Assembly (NCBI GenBank): GCA_030148085.1
Contig: JASBUF010000008.1
Coordinates: 1-62,233 of the forward strand
DNA length: 62,233 nucleotides
DNA from: Methylophaga sp.
GTDB lineage: Bacteria; Pseudomonadota; Gammaproteobacteria; Nitrosococcales; Methylophagaceae
Direction of reading: 5' to 3'
Shown here piece after piece: positions 27,118 through 38,072 of this stretch. The notes under the pieces were generated by a model that saw only the letters and a list, made by a program, of their open reading frames with translations, had not been told where the DNA came from and made no database searches. A program made the translations under genes and the position numbers. How positions within the stretch are numbered: the stretch's first letter is position 1; each line of letters begins with the position of its first letter.

Positions 27118-27975
27118 ATGAGCGCAATCGTATTTCTGATTCAGTGTCCGGATAGAAAAGGGCTGGTAGCCGGCATTACCGGTTTTTTTGCTGAGAGACA
27201 GTACAATATTCTGCATTGCCAACAATATACTGACGTTGAAAATGGACAGTATTTCATGCGGATCCGTTTGGAAGATGAGGGCCAAAAGCCGCATTCAGAT
27301 CTAGAGACTGAGTTCGCGGAGTTTGCCACAGCAATGAACCTCATCTGGTCGGTGCGTTACAGCGATAAGCCGTATCGTGTTGCGTTGATGGTGACTCGTG
27401 CCTCTCATTGTGCTTATGACCTGCTGCTGCGTGAACTGGAAGGGGAGCTCAAATGTGAGATTCCGCTGGTTATCGGTAACCACGCTGATCTCGAATACAT
27501 GGCTCGCCAATTTGATAAGCCGTTCTATCATTTACCGATCACTAAGGACACCAAATCAGAGCAGGAAGCCGCCATCAAAAAGCTGCTCTCAGAGTATGAG
27601 GTTGATTTGGTAGTAATGGCGCGTTACATGCAAATCCTGTCTGAGCAGTTTGTCGAAGAGTTTGCTGGGCGTGTTATTAATATTCATCACGGTTTTCTGC
27701 CAGCATTCCAAGGGGCACGTCCCTATCATCAAGCCTATGACCGTGGTGTAAAACTTATAGGCGCGACAGCGCACTATGCCACCGCTGATCTGGATGAAGG
27801 CCCAATTATTGAGCAAGGTGTTGAGCGCGTGATGCACGACAATAGCCCGGAAGATTTGGTCATGATCGGCAAAGATATCGAACGGGTGGTATTGGCGCGT
27901 GCAGTCAAAGCGCATATTGAGCACCGTATTATTATCAGTGGTCGTCGCACCATTGTGTTTTCTGAGGGCGCCTGA
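27118..27975 (+). CDS. purU: Formyltetrahydrofolate deformylase
   Basis: Hydrolyses 10-formyl-THF to formate and THF, balancing one-carbon units. 285 aa: an N-terminal ACT domain (about 5-80) and a C-terminal formyltransferase fold. The catalytic set is visible as Asn188 and His190 in NIHHGFLPAF and Asp in ADLDEGPIIEQ near 226. The C1 setting fits a methylotroph, but purU is common elsewhere. A class V aminotransferase follows 15 bp later. Confidence 0.96.
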   Translation: MSAIVFLIQCPDRKGLVAGITGFFAERQYNILHCQQYTDVENGQYFMRIRLEDEGQKPHSDLETEFAEFATAMNLIWSVRYSDKPYRVALMVTRASHCAYDLLLRELEGELKCEIPLVIGNHADLEYMARQFDKPFYHLPITKDTKSEQEAAIKKLLSEYEVDLVVMARYMQILSEQFVEEFAGRVINIHHGFLPAFQGARPYHQAYDRGVKLIGATAHYATADLDEGPIIEQGVERVMHDNSPEDLVMIGKDIERVVLARAVKAHIEHRIIISGRRTIVFSEGA

Positions 27976-27990
27976 TCTTAAGAGGGGAGT

Positions 27991-29181
27991 ATGACCATCT
28001 TTACCTCGTTTCACCCACCACAACGCACATTGATGGGCCCTGGCCCATCCGACGTACACCCACGAATTCTGCAGGCTATGTCACGGCCGACGATTGGCCA
28101 CCTTGATCCTGCTTTTATCGGCATGATGGATGAGCTGAAAGGCCTGCTGCAATATGCTTTTCAAACGCAAAATGCCCTGACCTTTGCGGTTTCCGCCCCC
28201 GGTTCTGCCGGAATGGAAACCTGCTTCACCAACCTTATCGAACCGGGCGATACCGTGATTGTCTGCCAGAATGGAGTCTTTGGCGGCCGTATGAAAGAAA
28301 ATGTCGAGCGCTGTGGCGCGATGGCCATTATGGTTGAGGATGAGTGGGGTACACCCGTGTCACTCGATAAATTGGCCGATGCGCTGGAGATTCATCCCGA
28401 AGCGAAAGCTGTGGCCTTTGTCCATGCTGAGACCTCTACCGGCGTGCAGTCGGATGCGGCAGCGATTGCCAAGCTGGCAAGAAAGCATCAATGCCTGACC
28501 ATTATGGATACAGTCACGTCTTTGGGCGGCACGCCCATTTGTATGGATGAATGGGGCATCGATGCTATCTACTCGGGCAGTCAGAAATGTTTGTCTTGTA
28601 CGCCGGGTCTCTCACCAGTCAGCTTTAGCGACAAAGCCGCACAAGTTATCCAACAACGTCAAAGTAAAGTGCAATCCTGGTTTCTGGATTTAAACCTGGT
28701 CATGGGCTATTGGGGAGAGGGGGCTAAGCGGGCTTATCATCACACAGCGCCGATAAATGCTTTGTATGGCCTGCATGAAGCGCTGGTGATACTGCATGAG
28801 GAAGGGCTGGAGCAGGCCTGGGCTCGTCATGAGCTTCATCATAAAGCCTTAAAGGCGGGTCTTGAAGCGATGGGGCTGACATTTTTAGTGTATGAAGCCT
28901 ATCGCTTGCCACAACTTAATACAGTGACGATTCCGTCAGGTATTGATGATGCGACAGTCAGAAGTCGCTTACTTTCGGATTATCAGCTCGAGATCGGTGC
29001 TGGCTTAGGCGTGATGGCTGGTAAAGTCTGGCGCATTGGTTTGATGGGACACTCGGCCTGTAAGAAAAACGTGCTTCTCTGCTTGGCAGCGCTTGACTCA
29101 GTGCTGTCAGAGCTTGGTGCTGATATTAAATCAGGTGTCGCTGTAGCTGCGGCCAACAAAGTTTACGCTGATACAGAGTAG
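27991..29181 (+). CDS. Class V aminotransferase, serine/alanine-glyoxylate type
   Basis: A 396-aa PLP enzyme of the AGXT/SgaA family, which transfers an amino group from alanine or serine to glyoxylate. The N-terminal GPGPSDVHPRILQAMS and the PLP site SGSQKCLS with Lys199 are clear. Serine versus alanine preference cannot be told from sequence. The 15-bp gap to purU, with AGAGGGGAG as ribosome binding site, suggests cotranscription, giving a glycine/serine or C1-related group with the next dehydrogenase. Confidence 0.88.
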   Translation: MTIFTSFHPPQRTLMGPGPSDVHPRILQAMSRPTIGHLDPAFIGMMDELKGLLQYAFQTQNALTFAVSAPGSAGMETCFTNLIEPGDTVIVCQNGVFGGRMKENVERCGAMAIMVEDEWGTPVSLDKLADALEIHPEAKAVAFVHAETSTGVQSDAAAIAKLARKHQCLTIMDTVTSLGGTPICMDEWGIDAIYSGSQKCLSCTPGLSPVSFSDKAAQVIQQRQSKVQSWFLDLNLVMGYWGEGAKRAYHHTAPINALYGLHEALVILHEEGLEQAWARHELHHKALKAGLEAMGLTFLVYEAYRLPQLNTVTIPSGIDDATVRSRLLSDYQLEIGAGLGVMAGKVWRIGLMGHSACKKNVLLCLAALDSVLSELGADIKSGVAVAAANKVYADTE

Positions 29182-29189
29182 GAAAGACA

Positions 29190-29948
29190 ATGAGCGCAAA
29201 GACGATCATGATTACAGGGGCGACTTCCGGTTTTGGTGAGGCTTGTGCCCGACTGTTTGCTGAGCAGGGCTGGAATCTCATTTTGACTGGTCGTCGTCAG
29301 CAACGTCTGGATCAACTTCAAGCTGAGCTGGGTGGCGTAGATAAAGTCCATACCTGCTGTTTTGATATCAGTGATAGGGCTGCTGTAGAGCAGGCCTTTG
29401 CCAGTCTGCCAGAAGCCTTTTGTCAGATTGATGTGTTGCTGAATAACGCTGGGCTCGCCTTAGGGCTGGAGCCCGCCCATCAGACCCGACTTGATGACTG
29501 GGAAATGATGGTCGATACCAATATCAAAGGCCTGCTGTTCTGTACCCGTACAGTGCTGCCAATGATGGTGGAACGTAAAAGCGGTTACATCATCAATATC
29601 GGCTCCGTGGCCGGTAACTGGCCGTATCCGGGCGGCAATGTCTACTGCGGTACTAAAGCCTTTGTACGTCAATTTTCGCTGGCCGTCAGAGCCGACTTAC
29701 TCGGCACCAATGTCAGAGTAAGTAATATCGAACCGGGCAATGCGGAAACCGAATTTTCGATGGTGCGGTTTAAGGAAGATAAAGGCCGTGCAGATAAGGT
29801 CTATGAAGGCACAGAAGCGCTGAATGCGAACGATATTGCTGACACGGTATGGTGGCTGGTCAATACGCCGCCTCATGTGAATGTGACGACGCTGGAACTG
29901 ATGCCAACGCAGGAAGCCAATGGCCCGATGGCCTTTTACCGGGAATAA
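29190..29948 (+). CDS. Short-chain dehydrogenase, YdfG-like (3-hydroxy acid/serine dehydrogenase)
   Basis: A 252-aa classical SDR. TGATSGFG at 9-16 binds NADP (the Arg pair in TGRRQQR favours NADP), NNAG is near 92, and the catalytic Tyr152-Lys156 are in YCGTK. The C-terminal PTQEANGPMAFYR matches YdfG, which acts on 3-hydroxy acids, serine and malonic semialdehyde. It starts 8 bp after the aminotransferase and ends in a strong terminator. A role in serine or hydroxypyruvate/semialdehyde metabolism is inferred. Confidence 0.88.
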   Translation: MSAKTIMITGATSGFGEACARLFAEQGWNLILTGRRQQRLDQLQAELGGVDKVHTCCFDISDRAAVEQAFASLPEAFCQIDVLLNNAGLALGLEPAHQTRLDDWEMMVDTNIKGLLFCTRTVLPMMVERKSGYIINIGSVAGNWPYPGGNVYCGTKAFVRQFSLAVRADLLGTNVRVSNIEPGNAETEFSMVRFKEDKGRADKVYEGTEALNANDIADTVWWLVNTPPHVNVTTLELMPTQEANGPMAFYRE

Positions 29949-29978
29949 AAAAACCGCGCCGGAGCGCGGTTTTTTTTT
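29947..29978. terminator. Bidirectional intrinsic terminator
   Basis: AAACCGCGC (29951-29959), CGGA loop, GCGCGGT (29964-29970), with an A-run before and a T-run after to 29978. It ends the purU-aminotransferase-SDR group, and on the minus strand the membrane protein gene whose stop codon it touches. Confidence 0.95.
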
Positions 29979-30321
29979 AAGTAAACAGCCAGGTTGTTGG
30001 ATTGGGGTGTGGCTGATGCTGATCCAAGTATTTCATGCCTTTCACACAGCGCATGACCAGCCAGACTACCCAGAAAATCAGAATCAACATGCCAATTCCC
30101 ATTACCCAGAAAAACGCGCCCAGTAGCATCATAACCAGTCCAATCCAGAAGGTTCTTATCTGAAACTGGTAATGTGATTTCAGCCATTCTGGCGCATCCC
30201 CTCTGTGCACGTAAGCGATAATGACGCCGATAATGCCCAGGAACTGAATAATGATATTGACCATCATCAGCAGGTAAACGACTTTGACCGTGCTCTGACT
30301 GCTTTGATCATTATCCGCCAT
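29977..30321 (-). CDS. DUF4870-type small membrane protein
   Basis: A 114-aa inner-membrane protein with three hydrophobic segments (about 13-37, 56-74, 76-91) and the YQFQIRTFWIG stretch typical of DUF4870/YccF-like proteins. Function unknown. It is a single gene, convergent with the SDR; the 115-bp upstream gap before the TonB receptor gene holds a long hairpin. Confidence 0.82.
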   Translation of the reverse strand: MADNDQSSQSTVKVVYLLMMVNIIIQFLGIIGVIIAYVHRGDAPEWLKSHYQFQIRTFWIGLVMMLLGAFFWVMGIGMLILIFWVVWLVMRCVKGMKYLDQHQPHPNPTTWLFT

Positions 30322-30396
30322 GGCTGTGTCCTTTCTTAATGAAGTTAAAACAGCCGTTAATTTAGCAGATTCCGGCCAGCTTGATCAGGGATGAGT

Positions 30397-30427
30397 CCCG
30401 CTTTGAGCGTTTAAGCATCAAAGCGGG
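30397..30427. terminator. Hairpin downstream of the TonB receptor gene
   Basis: CCCGCTTTGA (30397-30406) pairs perfectly with 30418-30427. It lies 10 bp past the TonB receptor stop. The U-rich tail (AGGTTTTGTTT) is on the plus side, so on the minus strand, where the receptor gene is read, it lacks a T-run. It may be a processing or Rho-assisted end. Confidence 0.5.
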
Positions 30428-30436
30428 AGGTTTTGT

Positions 30437-32572
30437 TTAGCCGCCGAAGTCGAAACGTACACCAGTCATAATACTGCGACCCAAGATCGGTGCATCGTCT
30501 TTAAGGAAACTCTGGTGACGACGTCCGTCTTCGTTTAACAGGTTACGACCCTGAATAAAGACTTCCGCACCTTTTAAGCTGGCAGGTTTCCAAGTCGCAT
30601 CCACGGAGACCAAATCATACCCCTTAGTATCGGTTTCGAGTTCTGCTGAATCGCTTTGTTTGAACACATGGCGGTAGTCCATGCTGAAGTTCCAGTCCTG
30701 ATAGGCGGTATCAAAGCCGACACCGAGTCTGGCCGGGCTGATGCGTGGCAGGTTGTCACCGTTGGTCAGTTTGGCGCGGACATAGTCACCGGACAGTCTT
30801 ATAGTGACAGGAATATCACCCTTGATGGCATCCCAGGCTGCAGTGAATTCCGCACCGTAAAAACGCGCATCATCCTGCTCATTGAATACCAGCGTGTCAT
30901 CATCAATCATGATGGGATTCCCTGTGCCATCATCCATCGCGGCGAGATAGATAAAGTCTTCCACATAGTTGTAGAATACCGAGGTATCAAAACGCACATC
31001 ACCGCTATGGCGATCAAAACCGAGCTCAAGGTTGGTGAAGGTTTCTTCCTTCAGATTGCTATTACCTACTTCAACCGTCGACGAGGCCGCATGACGACCA
31101 AAGGCATACAGTTGTTCAGCCGATGGCGCACGTTCAGAGCGGGTGATCGCCAGTCGCAGGTGATGATGGTCATCCAGATCGATGATCGAACCTGCAGAAA
31201 GGCTAAATGGAGTGAAGTGTTGGCTACCCAGATGGGCTTCCTGATGCAGTTCACCACCGCCAGGCAGATCAATATGACGTTCTTCACTCAGGCTGCGCGG
31301 GTCGAATCGAACATGATCCACGCGTGCAGCAAATTCCAGCCGGCCAAAGTCGGTCAGGCGTTCTTCCAAGGCAAACAAACCCGCTGAACGGCTGTCATTA
31401 TCACGCACATAAAAGCCGTCGCCTGCATGGCCATGACCACCGTGGCCCTCACCCTCAGAGCCGAACTCGCGGTTATTCAGTTGCAGACCAATAACGCCTT
31501 GCCACAAGCCAATCGGGTTATGTACCAGTTCCAGACGGGCCTCGGACTCATCATTGGTAAACGCAGTTTCTACTTCGCGCTCTTCCAGTTCACCATCATG
31601 GAAGTGGGCGCCAATTTCTTCCTGATTGAACTCGGTATGTGATAGTTTCAGCCTTGCCGTCGTGAAGCCGGGCAGGGGATTGTTGAACTCGCTACGGAAA
31701 TCAACGCGATCGAAGTCGGCATGAATACGTTCCTGCTCTTCTTCGCCTTCACCCAGGAACGCTTCTGGAATCCCGTAATCAGTACGCCAGCGGCTATAGC
31801 CAACACCCGCATGTCCCCAGTCATCTTTGTATAGACCGGTTAATGAGAATGAGTCGGTATAAGTATCGCTATTTTGCAGCGTGTCTTTATCACCGGCGCT
31901 TTGTCCCTGTTGTTGGAAACCGTCGATATCAAAGTCATGACTGCGGCGCAGACCATAGTCGGTACGAAGGACAAAGTTATCGGTGACCGGAAGTTCCAGG
32001 CCGACATTACCGGTACGCTCATCACCATTAAAGCCGTAAGCGGTGCCACCATGAACACGAACAGCGTCGCCAAATTCAGGATTGAAACGCTCACTTTTCA
32101 CATTGATAACACCGCCGGTTGCACCACTGCCGTAGAGCAGGGTGGCAGGTCCACGGAAGACTTCAATCTGATCGGCACGGCTCGGATCAATGGCTACCGC
32201 ATGATCGCCACCTTCACCTGAGACATCGACGGTTTTCACGCCGTCATCGAGTACTTGCACGCGTGAGCCTTGTAAACCACGGATAACGGGGCGACCGACA
32301 CCCGGGCCAAAATCGGAGTTACTGACGCCGGGTATCCCATTCAGGGTTTCGCCTAATGTGCCGGCGCGTTGTTTATCCAGTTCAGCATCAGTCAATACGC
32401 TCACTGGGAAGGTGAGCTCATCCGGGCTGCGGGCACCTAAAGGATCTGCGGTGACCGTCAGGCTCGGGATTTCAAGAACATCAGCGGTATTTTCGGCTGC
32501 CGCAGGGCTGGTTGCAGGTAGGGTTGACAGCAGGGCACCAACGAGCAGCGCCGTTTGTTTTTTCTGAAACAT
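30437..32572 (-). CDS. TonB-dependent receptor, His-rich, zinc-type (ZnuD-like)
   Basis: A 711-aa outer-membrane receptor. A signal peptide (about 1-26) is followed by the plug (about 40-150: GETLNGIPGVSNSDFGPGVG, PVIRGLQGSRVQVLDDG) and a 22-strand barrel ending in VRFDFGG. Loops are unusually rich in His and acidic residues (EGHGGHGHAGDG, DLDDHHHLRL, GGELHQEAH). That pattern recalls zinc receptors such as ZnuD; copper or another metal complex cannot be excluded. The gene follows a small His-motif protein and dapE on the same strand. I see no Zur operator in the 75-bp gap. Confidence 0.85.
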   Translation of the reverse strand: MFQKKQTALLVGALLSTLPATSPAAAENTADVLEIPSLTVTADPLGARSPDELTFPVSVLTDAELDKQRAGTLGETLNGIPGVSNSDFGPGVGRPVIRGLQGSRVQVLDDGVKTVDVSGEGGDHAVAIDPSRADQIEVFRGPATLLYGSGATGGVINVKSERFNPEFGDAVRVHGGTAYGFNGDERTGNVGLELPVTDNFVLRTDYGLRRSHDFDIDGFQQQGQSAGDKDTLQNSDTYTDSFSLTGLYKDDWGHAGVGYSRWRTDYGIPEAFLGEGEEEQERIHADFDRVDFRSEFNNPLPGFTTARLKLSHTEFNQEEIGAHFHDGELEEREVETAFTNDESEARLELVHNPIGLWQGVIGLQLNNREFGSEGEGHGGHGHAGDGFYVRDNDSRSAGLFALEERLTDFGRLEFAARVDHVRFDPRSLSEERHIDLPGGGELHQEAHLGSQHFTPFSLSAGSIIDLDDHHHLRLAITRSERAPSAEQLYAFGRHAASSTVEVGNSNLKEETFTNLELGFDRHSGDVRFDTSVFYNYVEDFIYLAAMDDGTGNPIMIDDDTLVFNEQDDARFYGAEFTAAWDAIKGDIPVTIRLSGDYVRAKLTNGDNLPRISPARLGVGFDTAYQDWNFSMDYRHVFKQSDSAELETDTKGYDLVSVDATWKPASLKGAEVFIQGRNLLNEDGRRHQSFLKDDAPILGRSIMTGVRFDFGG

Positions 32573-32647
32573 GGAGTTTCCTCATAGCACGATGATCGCA
32601 AACGGGTCTTCCGCGCGATCAAAAACAAAAATTAGTTTGTGTGGGGG

Positions 32648-32938
32648 CTAGGAGAAAAGAGGTGGCGCACGGATGGCGTACTGTTGATCCGGACGGTTGG
32701 CTAGCAGAAAACGATAGGTCGTTTCTGCCACTTCGACCGGGGCTGAATGAGTGGTAACAGTCAGTTCTGGGGTGATGTCCGCTGCAGGCAGGTGATTAAT
32801 CGCATTGAGGCGCTCACACTGTTCTGCTGCGGTATGGAAAGCGTGTTCTGCATCATGCCAGACAGCAAACGACTGCAGCAGCAAAACAATTGCTGCCAGC
32901 GCATAAAGCCAGTGTCTGTTGAGGTGAGTGCGGAACAT
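32648..32938 (-). CDS. Small secreted/membrane-anchored protein with HxxxHxxH motif
   Basis: A 96-aa protein with an N-terminal hydrophobic segment (about 10-26) that may be a signal anchor, then WHDAEHAFHTAAEQC, where His are spaced HxxxHxxH next to a Cys, and a C-terminus ending RAPPLFS. Proteins of this shape (DUF2946/CopL-like in length and ending) are found next to metal receptors. The gene lies 8 bp after dapE and 75 bp before the TonB receptor gene, so it is probably cotranscribed with the receptor. Metal binding is inferred. Confidence 0.7.
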   Translation of the reverse strand: MFRTHLNRHWLYALAAIVLLLQSFAVWHDAEHAFHTAAEQCERLNAINHLPAADITPELTVTTHSAPVEVAETTYRFLLANRPDQQYAIRAPPLFS

Positions 32939-32946
32939 GGTGGTGA

Positions 32947-34423
<1,477 letters not shown>

Positions 34424-34477
34424 AAATTCGTGATGCTTTGGGTGTGGGAATTAATCAGGATTTTTGCCTGAACCAGG

Positions 34478-34513
34478 AAGGGAGTGTTTCGAGGTCAACG
34501 AAAACACTCCCTT
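34478..34513. terminator. Hairpin between dapD and yffB
   Basis: AAGGGAGTGTTT (34478-34489) pairs with 34502-34513 around a 12-nt loop. On the plus strand a T-run follows; on the minus strand, the direction of dapD, only TTCC. It may attenuate transcription from dapD into yffB-dapE rather than stop it. Confidence 0.55.
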
Positions 34514-34540
34514 TTGATTCGAGTTCAAACTGCTGATGAA

Positions 34541-35362
34541 TTAGATATCACGCAGCAGTTCGTTGATGCCCACTTTACCGCGAGTTTTCTCGTCCACTTG
34601 CTTGACGATAACGGCGCAGTAGAGGCTGTAAGTACCGCACTTAGAAGGCAGGTTACCAGAGACAACCACTGAACCTGCAGGAATGCGGCCGTATGTGATT
34701 TCACCGGTCATACGGTTGAAGATCTTGGTGCTTTGACCAATGTAAACACCCATTGAGATAACAGAGCCTTCTTCAACAATGACGCCTTCAACGACCTCAG
34801 AACGGGCACCGATAAAGCAGTTGTCTTCGATGATGGTTGGGCCCGCTTGCAGCGGTTCCAGAACACCACCGATACCCACACCACCCGACAGGTGAACGTT
34901 TTTACCGATTTGTGCGCAGCTACCGACAGTTGCCCAGGTATCAACCATGGTGCCAGAGTCAACGTAGGCACCGATGTTCACGTATGAAGGCATTAGAACA
35001 ACGCCTGGCGCGATGTAAGAACCACGACGAGCGGCTGCTGGTGGCACAACACGCACACCTGCGGTGTTGAAGTCAGCTTCAGTAAAGTTAGCGAATTTCG
35101 GTTCAACTTTATCGAAGTACTGGGTTTCGCCACCGGCCATTGGGTGGTTGTCATTCAGACGGAATGACAGCAATACGGCTTTTTTCAGCCATTGGTTTAC
35201 AACCCAGTCGCCGTTTTGTTTTTCAGCAACACGGGCAGTACCGTTATCCAGCATAGCCAGTGCTTCGTTGACCGCATTGCGGACGGTGCTGTCAGCGTTG
35301 CCCGGGTTGATTTCAGCACGGCGCTCAAACGCTTCTTCGATAATATTTTGAATATCGCTCAT
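34541..35362 (-). CDS. dapD: Tetrahydrodipicolinate N-succinyltransferase
   Basis: Adds succinyl to tetrahydrodipicolinate in the succinylase branch of DAP/lysine synthesis. 273 aa from the ATG at 35362 (GGAG 7 nt upstream), one less than E. coli; the longer ATG at 35374 lacks a site. An N-terminal helical domain, a left-handed beta-helix ([33 protein letters not shown] near 125-157) and the C-terminal coenzyme A-binding part are all present. It follows dapC by 16 bp. Confidence 0.98.
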   Translation of the reverse strand: MSDIQNIIEEAFERRAEINPGNADSTVRNAVNEALAMLDNGTARVAEKQNGDWVVNQWLKKAVLLSFRLNDNHPMAGGETQYFDKVEPKFANFTEADFNTAGVRVVPPAAARRGSYIAPGVVLMPSYVNIGAYVDSGTMVDTWATVGSCAQIGKNVHLSGGVGIGGVLEPLQAGPTIIEDNCFIGARSEVVEGVIVEEGSVISMGVYIGQSTKIFNRMTGEITYGRIPAGSVVVSGNLPSKCGTYSLYCAVIVKQVDEKTRGKVGINELLRDI

Positions 35363-35378
35363 GGGGTTCTCCATTAAC

Positions 35379-36578
35379 TTAATTTAAATTTTCAATCAGA
35401 CTGCGAATGCGTTTCGCAGCATCAATACATTCTTCCAGTGGTGCTACCAGTGCCATGCGGATACGGTTCGCACCCGGGTTACCGGTGGCGGTATCGCGGC
35501 CTAAGTAACTGCCTGGCAATACGGTGACGTTTTCCTGCTCAAATAACTGGCGGGCAAATTCGGTGTCGGCAATCGGTGTTTTCACCCACAGGTAAAAGCT
35601 CGCTTCCGGCATCTCCAAATCCATAACTGGAGACAGAATTTCCAGCACAGCCTCGAATTTTTCACGATACAGCTCACGGTTGTGGGCGACGTGATCTTCA
35701 TCATTCCAGGCTGAAATCGATGCAGCCTGAGTGGCCGGCGGCATTGAGCAGCCATGATACGTGCGGTAACGCAGGAATTGTTTGAGGATGCCAGCATCAC
35801 CCGCGACGAAACCACTACGCAATCCCGGTGCATTGGAGCGCTTGGATAGACTATGGAAGACCACACAACGACTTAAATCGGTATAACCGGCTGCATGGGC
35901 AGCCTCTAGCAGGCCAACAGGTGGCTTGGCTTCGTCGTGGTAAATTTCTGAGTAGCACTCATCCGAGGCAATAACAAAGTCGTGCTGGTGGGCGAGTTCG
36001 ATTAACTTGGTCAGTGTGGCCTGATCAATGACCGCCCCAGTCGGATTACCCGGACTGCATAGATACAACAGCTGGCAGCGTTGCCAGATAGCGTCGCTGA
36101 CCGCATCAAAGTCAGGGATAAAACCATTGCTGGCTTCACAGTTGAGGTAGTGAGGCTCGGCACCAGCGAGTAAAGCTGCACCTTCGTAAATTTGATAGAA
36201 CGGATTCGGCATCACAACCAGTGGTGCAGCCTGACGGCGATCGATCACCGCTTGCGCAAAGGCAAACAGGGCTTCACGGGTGCCGTTAACGGGTAATACT
36301 TGGGTCAGTGCATTGATGTGACCATCAAGCTGAAAGCGTTTATCAAGCCAGGTGGCAATCGCATGACGTAGCTCATTAGTACCCGCCGTGGTCGGGTAGG
36401 TTGATAAACCGTGCAGGTGCGAAATTACTGCTTCGGTAATAAAGCCGGGCGTTGGGTGCTTGGGTTCGCCAATCGACAAGGCAATATGCGGCTTGCTCTC
36501 AGGTGGCACACAGCCTTGTTTGAGCTGGGCCAGCTTCTCGAACGGGTAAGGATGCAGTTTCGCCAGGTCCGGATTCAT
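35379..36578 (-). CDS. dapC: Succinyldiaminopimelate transaminase
   Basis: PLP enzyme for the aminotransfer step of the succinylase DAP pathway, between DapD and DapE. 399 aa, class I aminotransferase fold: [13 protein letters not shown] near 34-46, the nucleotide-like loop NPTGAVID, and PLP Lys in [14 protein letters not shown] near 243. It sits at the head of dapC-dapD-(yffB)-dapE on the minus strand. A TATAAT box lies upstream. Confidence 0.96.
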   Translation of the reverse strand: MNPDLAKLHPYPFEKLAQLKQGCVPPESKPHIALSIGEPKHPTPGFITEAVISHLHGLSTYPTTAGTNELRHAIATWLDKRFQLDGHINALTQVLPVNGTREALFAFAQAVIDRRQAAPLVVMPNPFYQIYEGAALLAGAEPHYLNCEASNGFIPDFDAVSDAIWQRCQLLYLCSPGNPTGAVIDQATLTKLIELAHQHDFVIASDECYSEIYHDEAKPPVGLLEAAHAAGYTDLSRCVVFHSLSKRSNAPGLRSGFVAGDAGILKQFLRYRTYHGCSMPPATQAASISAWNDEDHVAHNRELYREKFEAVLEILSPVMDLEMPEASFYLWVKTPIADTEFARQLFEQENVTVLPGSYLGRDTATGNPGANRIRMALVAPLEECIDAAKRIRSLIENLN

Positions 36579-36610
36579 AAATACCAGTAGATTAATGAAA
36601 AAATCAGACC

Positions 36611-36616
36611 ATTATA
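36611..36616 (-). promoter_or_regulatory. Putative -10 box of the dapCD promoter
   Basis: TATAAT on the minus strand, 32 bp upstream of the dapC ATG. No good -35 is visible 16-18 bp further out. The divergent EamA gene starts at 36653, so its promoter must share this 74-bp gap. Confidence 0.45.
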
Positions 36617-36652
36617 ACGCCTAGGAAGCATCTCGTGTTATAAGGTCTGGCG

Positions 36653-37534
36653 ATGATGACTATCAATAACAAAGAATATTCTCTGGCTGTCAGCGCCATC
36701 CTGTTTTCCGCTGCGATGTGGGGACTTATCTGGTATCCGATGCGGCTGCTGGAGCAAGCTGGCATGTCAGTCGTATGGACGACCTTGGCCGCTTATCTGG
36801 CTGCAGCCTTGGTCGCCAGCGTGCAACTGTGGCGCAGTCGACAGCACTGGCACGGGCCATGGCCACTGAGTTTATGGGCATTGGCGCTGGCTGCCGGTTT
36901 GACCAATTTGTCATTTCTGGTCGCCCTTATTGAAGGTGAAGTTCTCCGGGTCATGTTGTTGTTCTATCTGTCACCGTTATGGTCTGTCCTACTGGGCCGC
37001 TGGTGGTTGGGAGAGAGAGTTTCACGTCAGTCGATGCTGATGATAGCGATTGCCATGTCCGGCACCTTTATGATGCTATGGCATCCAGAGGTTGGCTTGC
37101 CCTGGCCGCATGGACTGGCGGATTGGCTGGCCTTGTTTGCCAGCGTGATGTTTTCGGTCAATAACGTGTTGAGCCGCAAACTGGCGCCGGTACCAATGCA
37201 AATTAAAACCACGGTGGTCTATTGGGGCGTAGTGCTGGTGGCCACGGTTGTGTTGTTATTACAGCAAGCCAGTATTCCGACAGTGCCCGTGACTTTATGG
37301 GCGCTGGTGATGGTATTTGGTGGTCTATGTTTTATCTCAATGACGATCGCCGTGCTTTACGCTCTGGCTCGTATACCAGTATTTCGCGCTGCGATTTTGA
37401 TGTTATTTGAGTTGCTGGTCGCCGCCATCTCGGCGTGGATTCTCACCGATGAGCGAATGAGTTCAGTGGAATGGCTGGGTGGGGCGCTGATATTTATTGC
37501 GGCTTATGGCATGGCGCGCTTAGGAAAAACCTAG
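36653..37534 (+). CDS. EamA/DMT-family exporter
   Basis: A 293-aa inner-membrane protein with ten predicted helices in two homologous EamA halves. The second half includes FISMTIAVLYALARIPVFRAAILMLFELLVAA, where the conserved Pro/Ala-rich helix and E are typical. Substrate unknown; relatives export amino acids or metabolites. It is divergent from dapC. Start ATG 36653 or the next codon 36656. Confidence 0.87.
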   Translation: MMTINNKEYSLAVSAILFSAAMWGLIWYPMRLLEQAGMSVVWTTLAAYLAAALVASVQLWRSRQHWHGPWPLSLWALALAAGLTNLSFLVALIEGEVLRVMLLFYLSPLWSVLLGRWWLGERVSRQSMLMIAIAMSGTFMMLWHPEVGLPWPHGLADWLALFASVMFSVNNVLSRKLAPVPMQIKTTVVYWGVVLVATVVLLLQQASIPTVPVTLWALVMVFGGLCFISMTIAVLYALARIPVFRAAILMLFELLVAAISAWILTDERMSSVEWLGGALIFIAAYGMARLGKT

Positions 37535-37633
37535 TGGACTTTGGGGATAGCCAAAGCTTCACGTTAGAATACAAACTTAGTGTTAAACCAGTTGTCTGGT
37601 GTCTCTGACTTTTCATTATATGCAGGTCCACAC

Positions 37634-38026
37634 ATGATTAAATCTATTGCTCACGCCAGTTTTCTGGTTAAAGACGTCCAGCGTTCACTCAAATTCTACT
37701 GCGATGTATTGCAGTTACCGTTGAATCCAAATCGCCCTGATTTTGCCTATGATGGGGCTTGGCTGGACATCGGTGACGATCAGATGATTCATTTGATGAA
37801 GTTGCCTAATCCGGACTCAGTCGATGGCAGACCAGCTCATGGCGGCCGTGATCGTCATGTGGCGCTGGTGGTCGATGATATGGAAGGGTTGGCCGAGAGG
37901 TTGGAAGCGGCCGGTGTTGAATTCTCTCGCAGCAAGTCTGGGCGAGCGGCTTTTTTCTGCCGTGATCCAGATGGTAATGCCTTGGAATTTTCTGAGGACT
38001 TTACGCCGCCAGCACTGAAAAAATAA
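37634..38026 (+). CDS. VOC-family (glyoxalase I-like) protein
   Basis: A 130-aa vicinal-oxygen-chelate protein: two beta-alpha-beta-beta-beta units with candidate metal ligands His7 (IAHASFLVKD), a His in DRHVALVVDD near 75 and Glu in NALEFSED near 121. It could be a lactoylglutathione lyase or a dioxygenase-like enzyme; the exact reaction is not clear. The ATG at 37634 follows CAGGT; a longer start at 37580 adds 18 unlike residues. It converges with ttcA across a repeat-rich gap. Confidence 0.85.
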   Translation: MIKSIAHASFLVKDVQRSLKFYCDVLQLPLNPNRPDFAYDGAWLDIGDDQMIHLMKLPNPDSVDGRPAHGGRDRHVALVVDDMEGLAERLEAAGVEFSRSKSGRAAFFCRDPDGNALEFSEDFTPPALKK

Positions 38027-38072
38027 GCACTTAGCGAACTCATCAGTGACTTACAGAGTTACTCACATTTTC

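Noticed and set aside
30656-31387. 243-codon plus-strand reading frame inside the TonB receptor gene
   Set aside because: Antisense shadow; the receptor frame has clear domain structure, this one has none.
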